Of a stretch of 23,008 nucleotides of DNA, positions 1 through 8,254 are shown in pieces. The notes under the pieces were generated by a model. That model made no database searches, had not been told where the DNA came from, and saw nothing but the letters and a program-made list of their open reading frames with translations. The stretch is from Actinomycetes bacterium. GTDB taxonomy: Bacteria > Actinomycetota > Acidimicrobiia > Acidimicrobiales > JAMCPL01. The position numbers were made by a program, and so were the translations under genes. The stretch covers positions 1-23,008 of the forward strand of contig JAJZWK010000011.1 of NCBI GenBank assembly GCA_021846725.1, given 5' to 3'. Positions within the stretch are counted from its first letter, which is position 1; every line of letters starts with the position of its first letter.

Positions 1-1843
1 CACCAAGTATGTCTCCCTGGAGGGCTTCAGGGACACTTACCTGAATTTTGGAGATGGGTTCCAGCATGACAGGTCCGGCATTGGCCAATGCTTCCCTGAA
101 TGCCAGTGCTCCTGCCATCTTGAAGCTGAGTTCGGATGAGTCTACGGGGTGGTACTTGCCGTCATAGCAAATTACGTGTACGTCTACCACCGGGTATCCA
201 TAAACTCCTCCTTGCATCATTGATTCTTCTATGCCCTTTTGCACTGCCGGTATGTATTGCTTGGGAATAGCACCACCTACCACTTCGTCACTGAAGACGA
301 AGCCTCCACCTCGTTCCAGTGGCTCGATGCGTATATTGGCTACTCCATACTGACCATGCCCGCCGGTCTGCTTCTTGTATTTCCCTTCACCCTCAGCTTG
401 GCGAGTGATGGTCTCACGATACGGAATGGCTATTTCAGTTACGGATACTTCTACGCCATTCTTACGTGCAAGGCGCTCAAGCACTACGTGAATGTGGGTA
501 TCTCCCATTGCCCACAGTAATGTCTGGTGTGTTTCATCTACTCGTTCTACTCGAAGTGCTATATCTTCATCTTGTAGTTTATGGAGAGCAGTCATTAGTT
601 TGTCTTCATCGTCCTTTGTGCGCGGTTCTATCGCAACAGAGTAATTGGCATATCCCAGGGGAGGTGATTCGACCGTGATCGGGAATCCCTTGGCGCTCAG
701 GGTGTCAAATGTGGATGTGTTGGCCAGCTTGGGGACTGCCAAGATATCACCTGCCATAGCTTCCGTAATAGGCTCAGAGTTCTTGCCTCGTAATAGTTCT
801 ATGACATGAAGACGTTCTTCGATATGCTTGGTGGAGTTGACCAATGTCGAATCCGGTCTGACAGTGCCTGATAGTACTTTCATCATTGATATCTTTCCTA
901 CGTAAGGATCGCTAAAGGTTTTGAATACCTTTAACACTTCTTTGTCTTTTGGGTCACATGGTATTTTCACCTCGGTATCACCGGCTATGGCCATGGGACC
1001 GGGTCTTGAATCCGGCGGAGGAGCTATATTTACAATGGCTTTTGTAAGCAGGTCAATTCCTATGTCATTTGCAGCTGATCCACACAGCACAGGGAATACA
1101 TTGCAATCAGAAACTGCCTTGGAAAGTGTTTTGGACAGTGATTCCTGGTCGGGTAGGGTACCTTCGAGATATTTCTCCATTAGATCGTCATCAGACACAA
1201 CGGTTCCCTCGATAAACTTTTCCCGCATACCACTGGTAATTGTTTCTATTGTTGCCGGTATATCTTTTTCTGCTGGCGGGCTCTGTTCGTAGTCGAAATA
1301 TGTATTACTGGATAGATCGACTATTCCCTTGAAACTAGAGGCTACGCCTGCTGGGAATTGGATAGGGAGGATATCCTCACCCAGTTCCGTACTTGCTTGA
1401 TCTATGACACGGTTGAAGTCGGAATTGTCTCGATCGAGTTTATTCACAAATACCAGTCTTGGCATGTTTAATGAGTTCAGATAATCCCATGCTTCTTTTG
1501 TCTGCGGTTCTATGCCTTCTACTCCAGATATCACCACTACGGCAAGATCTATCACAGAGAGAGCGGTCCGTACTTCCTCAAAGAAATCAACATACCCCGG
1601 ACAGTCGATTACGTTTATTTTTACTTGTTCGGAAATGAATGGTGCAATTGCCATCGATATGGACATGTGGTGGTTTACCTCTTCGGGCTCAAAGTCGCAT
1701 ACAGAGTTGCCAGCATCTACTGATCCTTTTTTGGGTATTGCTCTATTGACAAAGAGCAGAGACTCGCAGAGAGTCGTCTTGCCGCTACCGTTATGTCCGA
1801 CCAACGCAATGTTGCGTATCCTGCTGGGCTGATATCCTTCCAT
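1..1843 (-). CDS. EF-G2-like translational GTPase (partial, C-terminus off the left edge)
   Basis: Reading the minus strand from an ATG at 1843 gives an open frame of about 614 codons that leaves the window at base 1. A strong Shine-Dalgarno (GGGAGGT) lies just upstream. The N-terminus carries a P-loop GHNGSGKT (residues 16-23), a G3 motif DCPGYVDF (80-87) and a G4 motif NKLD (134-137). Ordinary EF-G has GHVDHGKT and DTPGHVDF; the NGSGKT and DCPGY variants are typical of the EF-G-like/EF-G2 group found in actinobacteria and Thermus, so I call it EF-G2 rather than canonical fusA. The family is about 700 aa, so roughly the last 80-100 residues (end of domain V) are missing. The role is ribosome-associated GTP hydrolysis, but the precise function of this subgroup is unsettled. 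It is transcribed divergently from pgsA1. Family assignment is secure; the name EF-G2 is probable. Confidence 0.9.
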   Translation of the reverse strand, partial: MEGYQPSRIRNIALVGHNGSGKTTLCESLLFVNRAIPKKGSVDAGNSVCDFEPEEVNHHMSISMAIAPFISEQVKINVIDCPGYVDFFEEVRTALSVIDLAVVVISGVEGIEPQTKEAWDYLNSLNMPRLVFVNKLDRDNSDFNRVIDQASTELGEDILPIQFPAGVASSFKGIVDLSSNTYFDYEQSPPAEKDIPATIETITSGMREKFIEGTVVSDDDLMEKYLEGTLPDQESLSKTLSKAVSDCNVFPVLCGSAANDIGIDLLTKAIVNIAPPPDSRPGPMAIAGDTEVKIPCDPKDKEVLKVFKTFSDPYVGKISMMKVLSGTVRPDSTLVNSTKHIEERLHVIELLRGKNSEPITEAMAGDILAVPKLANTSTFDTLSAKGFPITVESPPLGYANYSVAIEPRTKDDEDKLMTALHKLQDEDIALRVERVDETHQTLLWAMGDTHIHVVLERLARKNGVEVSVTEIAIPYRETITRQAEGEGKYKKQTGGHGQYGVANIRIEPLERGGGFVFSDEVVGGAIPKQYIPAVQKGIEESMMQGGVYGYPVVDVHVICYDGKYHPVDSSELSFKMAGALAFREALANAGPVMLEPISKIQVSVPEALQGDILG

Positions 1844-1878
1844 TAGGCACCTCCCTTTCTAGGTTGCTTTATTCATCT

Positions 1879-1908
1879 ATGCTACGCGTTTTGGGAAGGC
1901 TTTGCCAA
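1879..1908 (-). promoter_or_regulatory. Candidate sigma-70 promoter for the EF-G2-like gene
   Basis: On the minus strand TTGGCA (1908-1903) is followed after 18 nt by TAGCAT (1884-1879). This would give a leader of about 30 nt that includes the GGGAGGT ribosome binding site in front of the ATG at 1843. It is a pattern match only; the -10 box is imperfect. Confidence 0.4.
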
Positions 1909-1967
1909 CAGTATGGTCAACCCTGTCTGGATACGTGAGATTCCTTGTTCGTATTCACAGTATTCGA

Positions 1968-1997
1968 TTGGCATATCCTGCAAGAATGGGCTATACT
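1968..1997 (+). promoter_or_regulatory. Candidate sigma-70 promoter for the pgsA1-patA-pimA block
   Basis: TTGGCA (1968-1973), an 18-nt spacer and TATACT (1992-1997) form a good promoter. It implies a transcript start near 2004 and a leader of about 30 nt containing AAGGA (2024-2028), 6 nt before the pgsA1 ATG. It lies in the 190-bp divergent region shared with the EF-G2-like gene. Confidence 0.5.
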
Positions 1998-2034
1998 GCT
2001 AATAAAGCTATGTTGGAAATAGTAAGGATATGCA

Positions 2035-2904
2035 ATGCTTGATGGCCGGTGGCGTAAGGGTGTAGACAAATCTACCAAACCGGTCGGGAAATTCTTGGTC
2101 AGGCTTGGCGTTAGAGCCAATCATTTGACGCTGTTCGGATTAGCTATGTCGGCAGTACTTGCCGTAGTCGTAGGTAGTGGTCACCTCATTTGGGGAATAC
2201 CATTGCTCTTTTTGGCGGGTCTTCCTGACCTTTTCGATGGCCCTGTTGCAAAAGCTTCTTCAAGCGCTTCCGTGCGGGGGGCGTTTCTTGATTCGGTATC
2301 TGACCGCGTATCCGATTCCCTTATGTTTTCAGGTGTGGCATGGTATTTGATACGAGTGCATGAGGGTGAGCTTGCCTTGCTGCCTGTTGCCATCTTGTCT
2401 GTGACCTATCTCATCTCTTACCAGAGGTCGAAGGCAGAATCTCTGGGCATATCAGCCAAAGGTGGGTTGATGGAAAGGGCAGAGCGTTTTATACTGCTTG
2501 GTGCAGCTTTCCTCTCACCACAAGGTCTTGTTCCGGTGCTCTGGGTGTTTCTTGGATTGGTCAGCATTACCGCAATTGGTAGGTTTAGGCGGGTATGGAT
2601 ATCCGCTGCTTCTACAGATAGCACTTCTCCAGAGACCGTAGTGCCTGCTGTATCCATGAGATCACGCAAGGTTGGTCGGCTTCCGGGAGTCAGAGCGTTG
2701 CAATCGACCTCCACTACGCACCAGCGAGAGTCTATTGAGGAGAGGCTTAGAGTATGGCGTATTGAACGGCTGGATCGTAGGAGGACAGCCAAAGAGAGCC
2801 ATAGAGCGAAGAGAGAGGATAGGAGGATGCGGCGTAATGGCGAATGGAGGTCGCAGGTAGACAAGATCAAGGCATGGCGTATATCGTCGAAAACGGCTAA
2901 GTAA
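2035..2904 (+). CDS. pgsA1: CDP-alcohol phosphatidyltransferase, phosphatidylinositol-phosphate synthase type
   Basis: This 289-aa membrane enzyme would transfer a phosphatidyl group from CDP-diacylglycerol to inositol-1-phosphate, the first step to phosphatidylinositol. It has the family signature D65xxD68G69xxA...G...D86xxxD90, with Lys instead of Arg after the conserved Ala, and several hydrophobic helices across about residues 30-195. The ATG at 2035 has AAGGA 6 nt upstream. From about residue 195 the protein ends in a long polar tail. Its last ~60 residues are very rich in Arg/Lys/Glu (EERLRVWRIERLDRRR...) and probably form a charged cytoplasmic helix; this extension is longer than I expect for the family. 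The inositol assignment rests on the downstream patA-like and pimA-like genes, matching the mycobacterial pgsA1-patA-pimA order. A PgsA-type glycerol-phosphate enzyme is the alternative, but a better candidate for that lies at 19354-20040. Confidence 0.85.
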   Translation: MLDGRWRKGVDKSTKPVGKFLVRLGVRANHLTLFGLAMSAVLAVVVGSGHLIWGIPLLFLAGLPDLFDGPVAKASSSASVRGAFLDSVSDRVSDSLMFSGVAWYLIRVHEGELALLPVAILSVTYLISYQRSKAESLGISAKGGLMERAERFILLGAAFLSPQGLVPVLWVFLGLVSITAIGRFRRVWISAASTDSTSPETVVPAVSMRSRKVGRLPGVRALQSTSTTHQRESIEERLRVWRIERLDRRRTAKESHRAKREDRRMRRNGEWRSQVDKIKAWRISSKTAK

Positions 2905-2939
2905 GCCTGCCTGTTCATCCGATTGTGTCATGAACTCAA

Positions 2940-3815
2940 GTGCATCCTGAACTGAAGTATCTTACTTACCGCGGCATCGCTGCTGTACTGCAGCTCATGC
3001 CTGAGTCGGTCGCAATTTTTGTGGCATCTTTGGTTTCACGCTTGGTGATGAGGTGGAATGCTGATTACAGATTCTACTACGAGGAAGCTATTCGTAGAGT
3101 ACTGGGTGACGGGCTTTCCGAGAGAGAGATCAGATCATGGAGCACAAGAGTATCCGGATCATATGCGCGTTACTGGGTGGATGGTATACGACTTAATCGT
3201 ATGAGTGGATATGATATAGATTCCAGGATGATGGTAGATTCTGGTATGAGCTATTTGGTCGATGCCTATCGACAAGGTAATGGCGTGATTCTTGCCCTAG
3301 CGCACATGGGAAGTTGGGAGTGGGGAGGAGCTTGGTTGTTCCGTCAGGATATGCCACTTGCCGCAGTGGCTGAGATACTGGATCCTCCAAAGCTTTTCGA
3401 TTGGTTCAGCTCTTCGAGAGAGGCTATGGGTATTACCGTTATTCCACTCGATAAGGGTGCCGCTGGCAAACTGTCATCCAAGCTGCACGATGGCGGCTTG
3501 GTAGGTTTGATATGCGATAGAGATGTTACCGGACAGGGGGTAGAGGTGGATTTGTTTGGGGATAGGGCATTGTTGCCACCAGGTCCTGCATTGTTGTCGC
3601 TCAGAACAGGAGCTTCGGTGCTGCCAGCGGTGGTGTATCAAGGACCCGATGGTATGCATATAGCGACGGTATCTGCTCCGGTGGAGTACAATCCTACCGG
3701 TAATTTACGCAAGGATGTATCGGCATATACGCAGGAGATTATCTGCAGGTTGGAGGCGCTTATTCGTAGAGCTCCGGATCAGTGGTATATATTCAGCCGT
3801 AACTGGATATCGTAG
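2940..3815 (+). CDS. patA: Phosphatidylinositol mannoside acyltransferase (PatA-like, LpxL/HtrB superfamily)
   Basis: The 291-aa product is in the lysophospholipid/lipid A acyltransferase superfamily. It contains the catalytic HX4(D/E) motif as H122-MGSW-E127 in the context ALAHMGSWEWGGAW, much as in mycobacterial PatA. In that pathway PatA acylates the mannose of PIM1/PIM2 at the inner face of the membrane. The GTG at 2940 is the only start that keeps the N-terminal hydrophobic region, because an in-frame TGA sits at 2931-2933. No clear ribosome binding site precedes it, and it follows pgsA1 by 35 nt, so co-transcription is likely. The C-terminal IRRAPDQWYIFSRNW matches the usual family ending (APEQWxxFxPxW). 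Family is very confident; the PIM substrate is inferred from context. Confidence 0.88.
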   Translation: MHPELKYLTYRGIAAVLQLMPESVAIFVASLVSRLVMRWNADYRFYYEEAIRRVLGDGLSEREIRSWSTRVSGSYARYWVDGIRLNRMSGYDIDSRMMVDSGMSYLVDAYRQGNGVILALAHMGSWEWGGAWLFRQDMPLAAVAEILDPPKLFDWFSSSREAMGITVIPLDKGAAGKLSSKLHDGGLVGLICDRDVTGQGVEVDLFGDRALLPPGPALLSLRTGASVLPAVVYQGPDGMHIATVSAPVEYNPTGNLRKDVSAYTQEIICRLEALIRRAPDQWYIFSRNWIS

Positions 3816-3954
3816 AAAGATATATCGTATAAGGAATCATGATAGTTCATTGGAGAGTGCAGACCATCAGTTCTAGTTGTAGGGAGGAAGTCAAACTGAG
3901 TATATCTAGTGAGAATGAAGATTCTGTACAGTATTGCAGGGAGAGCGCTGGGTC

Positions 3955-5292
3955 TTGCGAGTAGTACTTCTTTGTCCTTACGCTCTGGATGTCCCCGGTG
4001 GCGTACAAGGGCAGGTAATGGGGCTGGCCAGGGAATTCTTAGATATGTCGATAGACGTGTGTATAATGGCACCTGCAAGAGGAGCTGCTAAGGATGGTAC
4101 AGGGTATGTAGCCAGGGAGCAATTCGGTAACTTGTCTACCGATTTGAACGATCGTAATATGCTTAGACCGGGAACCATAGAAATTGTTGGTAGAAGCATA
4201 CCGTTGAAGGCTAATGGGTCTATTGCTCCGGTAGATATATCACCGATATCGTGGATGAAGGGTATTCGCTCTATCGACCGTGGGGGTTATGATATTGTAC
4301 ATATCCATGAGCCATTTGCTCCCGGTATCGGGTATGCGTGCATGTTGGCGCGTAAGCTACCGATGGTGGGGACTTTTCATAGAGCGGGTGCAGGATTCTC
4401 GTATCGAGTATTGGCACCGATAGCTCGTTACGGGGCTTCCAGGATCGATAGCCTATGTGCGGTATCATACGATGCTGCGCAGACGGCATGTGTTGCGTTG
4501 GGGAGGGGGTACCTTCCAAATGGCAAGAGTGCAGAAGATGGCCGTGCAGATCGCACTATCAAGATTTTATGGAATGGTATTGACATCAGGCGTTTTACGG
4601 AAGTACATAGTGTCCCCCACAGGGATGATATACCAGATATTGCCATAAGATCGTCTGCCAATACGGCGAGCCCCACTGATAATGCGGGAGTATCATCCGG
4701 TAGTCCAGCAGGGTCATCCAGTGCTATAAACCCAACTTCGCCCATAATAGTTTTTGTAGGCAGACATGAGAAACGTAAGGGATTACATATATTACTGGAA
4801 GCCTTCAAATACATCTCCAGTTTACCGAGTAAACCAGTCTTGTGGGTAGTAGGCGAAGGTCCCGAGACAGCAGGACTCCGATCCATATACGGAGACGATC
4901 CGGGAGTTGTTTGGCTGGGGGCGGTAGATGACGAAGAACTTGTCTATCGTATTACCGTAGCCGATATACTATGTGCTCCATCGCTGGGAGGAGAATCGTT
5001 TGGCATGGTACCACTGGAGGCCATGGCAGCATCTACGTTGGTTGTTGCAAGTGATATACCGGGATACAGGGCTGTAATCGGGGATTATGGCATTTTGGTA
5101 CCACCTGGGAATGCTAGGCTACTCTCTGATGGATTGGCGCTTGCTTTGGATGCAGTCCAAAACGGTAAGCCTCCAGCTTCATCAGAGGACTTGAGTCATG
5201 CTCGAAGACATGCTTCTAAGTATTCCATGCATGCTCTTGCCCTTTCTTATGTGGATATTTATGAAAATGTGATGTCGCGCTCCAAGCGATAG
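3955..5292 (+). CDS. pimA: GT4 glycosyltransferase, phosphatidylinositol mannosyltransferase PimA-like
   Basis: A GT-B fold glycosyltransferase that would add the first mannose from GDP-mannose to phosphatidylinositol on the cytoplasmic face of the membrane. I chose the TTG at 3955 because it gives MRVVLLCPYALDVPGGVQ, the standard PimA N-terminus; a TTG at 3934 would add seven residues. From 3955 it is about 445 aa. Visible motifs are GTFHRAG, NGID, FVGRHEKRKG, GEGPET and the retaining-GT EX7E motif E347-SFGMVPL-E355. Between the NGID motif and the second Rossmann domain lies a Ser/Thr/Pro/Ala-rich stretch of about 40 residues that looks like a disordered insertion. A purine-rich stretch (GGGAG) about 11 nt upstream may serve the TTG. 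The next gene is not part of the pathway and follows after a 260-bp gap. Confidence 0.87.
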   Translation: MRVVLLCPYALDVPGGVQGQVMGLAREFLDMSIDVCIMAPARGAAKDGTGYVAREQFGNLSTDLNDRNMLRPGTIEIVGRSIPLKANGSIAPVDISPISWMKGIRSIDRGGYDIVHIHEPFAPGIGYACMLARKLPMVGTFHRAGAGFSYRVLAPIARYGASRIDSLCAVSYDAAQTACVALGRGYLPNGKSAEDGRADRTIKILWNGIDIRRFTEVHSVPHRDDIPDIAIRSSANTASPTDNAGVSSGSPAGSSSAINPTSPIIVFVGRHEKRKGLHILLEAFKYISSLPSKPVLWVVGEGPETAGLRSIYGDDPGVVWLGAVDDEELVYRITVADILCAPSLGGESFGMVPLEAMAASTLVVASDIPGYRAVIGDYGILVPPGNARLLSDGLALALDAVQNGKPPASSEDLSHARRHASKYSMHALALSYVDIYENVMSRSKR

Positions 5293-5554
5293 GTTATATA
5301 TTTATCTTGATCTTGCCTGATTTTTGATAGGCTGATTAGTGTAGTTTTTAGCGTAGTTTCCTCTAAATGGCATGACGAATGGCATGACATTATCTGGCTA
5401 GTCAGGATCTGGTTAGTCAGGGAAGTCAGGTTGTCTAGTGGGTGGAAGAAGATGGTGCAGGTGGTAGATCCGTTGAGGGCGAGAACATTGCCATGTATGT
5501 CATCTAGTTAATGGAACCCACGGTTATTTGCTGGGCAGTATACTAGGAAAGGTT
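5293..5554. other. Intergenic region with short direct repeats
   Basis: This 262-bp gap between pimA and the M48 peptidase gene has no convincing ORF. It holds two perfect copies of AATGGCATGAC (5366-5376 and 5378-5388, period 12) and two near copies of CTGGYTAGTCAGG (5394-5406 and 5409-5421, period 15), followed by a third GTCAGG at 5425-5430. TATACT at 5539-5544 could be a -10 box for the downstream gene. I see no strong terminator. Confidence 0.5.
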
Positions 5555-6442
5555 ATGGCTGAAGGATACCGGAAGAATTATCGAAATAAGAATAATCGTC
5601 ACTCACGAGGTACGCAGCAGAAGACTCCTGTACTACCATATAGAACGACCTCACCCTGGGATGCATCTGCCAAGAATCACCGGGTAATTGACGCTAAGAT
5701 CGTAATGCTTTGTTGTGGTGCCCCCGCTTTGCCTGCTATATTATTGGGACTGGTTACGGGCAACTGGATTATCGGCACTGCTGTTGGAGTAGGTGTAGTA
5801 GTTGTCGGTGCATTATTTTTATGGAATAGATCCACTGCATGGCTGCTCAAGAGTCTTGGTTGCATACCGGTAGGCAGGGGGCAGTACCAGCACGTAATAA
5901 CTGTCATCCAGGGAATATGTGACTCCGTAGGCATTGAGTTGCCTCATCTTTATGTAGTCGATGATCCAAGTATCAATGCACTATCTATTGGTACATCGCA
6001 AAAGTATATGTCGCTTGTCTTTACTAGTGCTTTTGCTGATACTCTTGATTCGCTCGAGATAGAAGCGGCCATGGCTCATGAGATACTGCATTTACGCTCC
6101 AGGGAGGCCACGGTGGGTACCCTTGCTGCGTTTATTACGTTGCCATTGGTCGTAGTGCTACCTGGTATTTCAAAGGTGGTTTACCGAATTTCTGGTAAGG
6201 GTCGTGAGATGCCAGCTGACGTAAGAGCTGTATCACTTACTCGTTATCCACCTTCGTTGTATTCGGCATTGAAATTTATGTCAGATACCGCAGAGAAGTC
6301 AAAACTCCTGAAAAGGGCTGCTGGGAAAGGGACTAAATACCTCTGGACGGTACCGCTGGGAGAGCGGCCTGAGGATATGACCCAATTAGGCAACATCGAT
6401 CATCCCTATGTGAGGATGTCGGTGCTTCAGGAACTCTATTGA
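5555..6442 (+). CDS. M48-family (HtpX/Ste24-like) membrane zinc metallopeptidase
   Basis: The 295-aa product has the M48 zinc motif HEILH (175-179) and a downstream Glu at about residue 218 (REMPAD), in the place of the third zinc ligand (usually xExxAD). Two hydrophobic segments near residues 50-95 should anchor it, and another hydrophobic stretch follows the HExxH. The N-terminal ~45 residues are basic and polar. I prefer the ATG at 5555, with AGGAAAGG just upstream, over a TTG at 5528 that would add nine residues. Such proteases usually take part in membrane protein quality control; no substrate can be read from the sequence. In M. tuberculosis the interval between pimA and pdxS holds other genes, so this neighbour is not part of the conserved block as I know it. 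Confidence 0.85.
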   Translation: MAEGYRKNYRNKNNRHSRGTQQKTPVLPYRTTSPWDASAKNHRVIDAKIVMLCCGAPALPAILLGLVTGNWIIGTAVGVGVVVVGALFLWNRSTAWLLKSLGCIPVGRGQYQHVITVIQGICDSVGIELPHLYVVDDPSINALSIGTSQKYMSLVFTSAFADTLDSLEIEAAMAHEILHLRSREATVGTLAAFITLPLVVVLPGISKVVYRISGKGREMPADVRAVSLTRYPPSLYSALKFMSDTAEKSKLLKRAAGKGTKYLWTVPLGERPEDMTQLGNIDHPYVRMSVLQELY

Positions 6443-6539
6443 TTGCATTGATACGCTCCTTGGCTCCTTGGCCGTGGCAGTTCCTGTCCTGTAAGTGTCT
6501 GGTAGGTTTTTCCTGCAACAACACGGCGTGTATCGAGGA

Positions 6540-7466
6540 ATGATTCTGAATGATAGCATAGTAGGTATGGTAGATGATTTGAAAGCTGAGCATCATACAG
6601 GTACTTTTCAAGTAAAGCGCGGCCTTGCTGAAATGTTGAAGGGAGGGGTCATCATGGATGTAGTGACTCCTGAGCATGCCAAGATTGCTGAGGATGCCGG
6701 GGCTGTGGCAGTAATGGCGCTCGAGCGAGTGCCAGCCGATATCAGGGCACAGGGTGGAGTGGCAAGGATGAGTGATCCTGCTCTGATCCTCGAAATCGAG
6801 GAAGCTGTAACGATTCCAGTAATGGCAAAAGCTCGTATAGGTCATTTTGCTGAAGCTCAGGTATTGCAGTCTATTGGTGTCGATTACATAGACGAGAGCG
6901 AGGTACTTACACCGGCTGATCGTGAAAATCATATAGACAAGTGGCAGTTTGATGTTCCTTTTGTATGTGGTGCAACAAACCTGGGTGAGGCATTGAGGAG
7001 GATATCTGAGGGTGCAGCTTTGATCAGATCTAAGGGTGAGGCCGGTACCGGCAATATAGTCGAAGCCGTGTATCATTTGCGATCAATTGTCGGGGATATC
7101 AAGAAGATAGCAAGTGCAGATCCTGCCGAACTGTACGCTTGGGCAAAATCTCTCGAGGCACCCTACGAGTTGGTCAAGATGGTAGCCGAGACCGGATGGT
7201 TACCTGTACCACTATTTTGCGCAGGAGGTATTGCTACGCCTGCTGATGCCTCGCTGGTAAGGCAATTGGGAGCTGAATCCATCTTCGTTGGCTCAGGCAT
7301 ATTCAAGAGTGACAATCCTCCTGAGAGGGCACGAGCTATTGTGGAGGCCTGCGTACATTATGATGATGCAGAGCTAGTCGGTAGAGTATCGAAGGGATTG
7401 GGAGAGGCTATGCGTGGTCTTGACGATGCATCCTACGGCAGTAGACTCGCAGAGAGAGGCTGGTAA
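6540..7466 (+). CDS. pdxS: Pyridoxal 5'-phosphate synthase, PdxS (lyase) subunit
   Basis: PdxS condenses ribose 5-phosphate, glyceraldehyde 3-phosphate and ammonia to PLP. The product matches the family along its whole length: VKRGLAEMLKGGVIMDVV (with the catalytic Asp), ALERVPADIRAQGGVARM, PVMAKARIGH (the Schiff-base Lys, K81 in B. subtilis numbering), DYIDESEVLTPAD, RSKGEAGTGNIVEAV (second active-site Lys) and AGGIATPADA. The C-terminus GSRLAERGW is also typical. The start is not settled. The ATG at 6540 gives 308 aa; the ATG at 6567 gives 299 aa, the same length as the mycobacterial protein, and sits 7 nt after TAGCAT; a GTG at 6495 is also open. PdxT, the glutaminase partner, follows 14 nt downstream. 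Confidence 0.97.
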   Translation: MILNDSIVGMVDDLKAEHHTGTFQVKRGLAEMLKGGVIMDVVTPEHAKIAEDAGAVAVMALERVPADIRAQGGVARMSDPALILEIEEAVTIPVMAKARIGHFAEAQVLQSIGVDYIDESEVLTPADRENHIDKWQFDVPFVCGATNLGEALRRISEGAALIRSKGEAGTGNIVEAVYHLRSIVGDIKKIASADPAELYAWAKSLEAPYELVKMVAETGWLPVPLFCAGGIATPADASLVRQLGAESIFVGSGIFKSDNPPERARAIVEACVHYDDAELVGRVSKGLGEAMRGLDDASYGSRLAERGW

Positions 7467-7480
7467 TAGGCTGAGTTTCT

Positions 7481-8254
7481 GTGTTGGTTGGTATTCTGGC
7501 ATTGCAGGGTGATTTCTTTGCACACGCCTCATCTCTTAACGATCTTTCTGTAGAGACAAGGTACATTAGAAGTCCATCGGATCTAGATGGTATAGAAGGA
7601 TTGGTTATTCCCGGTGGAGAGTCGACCGTTATGTCACTTCTTATTCAATCTTCCGGGCTGTATGTGCCATTGATAGAGTTGCTGAAAAGTAGGCTTCCTG
7701 TGTTGGCTACATGTGCCGGAGTGATCATGCTTTCCAGGGAGATTGTAGATGGACGCGATGATCAAATATCATTCGGGGCATTGGATGTGTCTATAAAACG
7801 GAATGGGTATGGTAGGCAACTCCAGTCGTTTGAGGCAGACATATCGTTCTCTGCGGGTAGCTTTCATGCAGTTTTTATCAGGGCACCACGTATACTGAAA
7901 GTCGGCCCTGACGTCGAGGTACTTGCAACGATACCGTCCCACCCTCTTCCTTCCGCAACTCGACCTAGGTACTTTGATCACTCATACCGGACAGAGGATG
8001 CCGTAGCTGACTTACAGAAAGTCGGCGGACTACAAGAGACCGACTGGAGGGGAAGTGGTGATGGGCAATACAGCGAACCGGTCATTGATGAGAGCATGGT
8101 GGACGAGGGCGGAGCTGACCGTGATGGTGTGGATGTGGTAATGTGCAGGCAGGGGCCAATATTGGCATGTACATTCCATCCTGAGTTGACACCGGATAGG
8201 AGAGTACACTCAATCTTTGTTGATCAGGTGAAACGTAGTAGAATCCAATGGTAA
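7481..8254 (+). CDS. pdxT: Pyridoxal 5'-phosphate synthase, PdxT (glutaminase) subunit with an internal insertion
   Basis: PdxT hydrolyses glutamine and channels ammonia to PdxS. The N-terminus MLVGILALQGDFFAH, the PGGEST loop, the nucleophile C78 in TCAGVIML, and H233 and E235 in FHPEL form the complete class I glutaminase triad. The protein is 257 aa, whereas PdxT is usually about 190-200. The extra length is a polar, acidic insertion of roughly 55 residues (about 155-215) between VLATIPSH and VVMCRQGPILACTFHPEL. It falls in a surface region and leaves the catalytic residues intact. The start is GTG at 7481, 14 nt after the pdxS stop, with only a weak ribosome binding site. Both genes are probably on one transcript. 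Confidence 0.95.
   Translation: MLVGILALQGDFFAHASSLNDLSVETRYIRSPSDLDGIEGLVIPGGESTVMSLLIQSSGLYVPLIELLKSRLPVLATCAGVIMLSREIVDGRDDQISFGALDVSIKRNGYGRQLQSFEADISFSAGSFHAVFIRAPRILKVGPDVEVLATIPSHPLPSATRPRYFDHSYRTEDAVADLQKVGGLQETDWRGSGDGQYSEPVIDESMVDEGGADRDGVDVVMCRQGPILACTFHPELTPDRRVHSIFVDQVKRSRIQW

Noticed and set aside
239..1832. Several plus-strand open frames across the first 1.8 kb.
   Set aside because: They are antisense to the EF-G2-like gene, whose conserved GTPase motifs fix the coding strand.
3881..3964. A strong Shine-Dalgarno-like AGGGAGGAAG (3881-3890) upstream of pimA followed by a 22-codon frame starting with CTG.
   Set aside because: CTG starts are rare, and the pimA frame has a TGA at 3916, so the site cannot serve pimA directly. 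Nothing else supports a gene.
3909..4091. Open frame starting GTG-AGA-ATG just upstream of pimA.
   Set aside because: It overlaps the conserved 5' end of pimA in another frame, and its product is Arg/Gly-rich like an out-of-frame translation.
5313..5330. Possible terminator after pimA (GCCT...AGGC).
   Set aside because: The stem is only 4 bp with a long loop and no proper U-tract follows.
6333..7076. A 247-codon minus-strand frame opposite pdxS and the end of the peptidase gene.
   Set aside because: It is antisense to very highly conserved PdxS sequence and its product is rich in His, Cys and Tyr with no recognisable domain.
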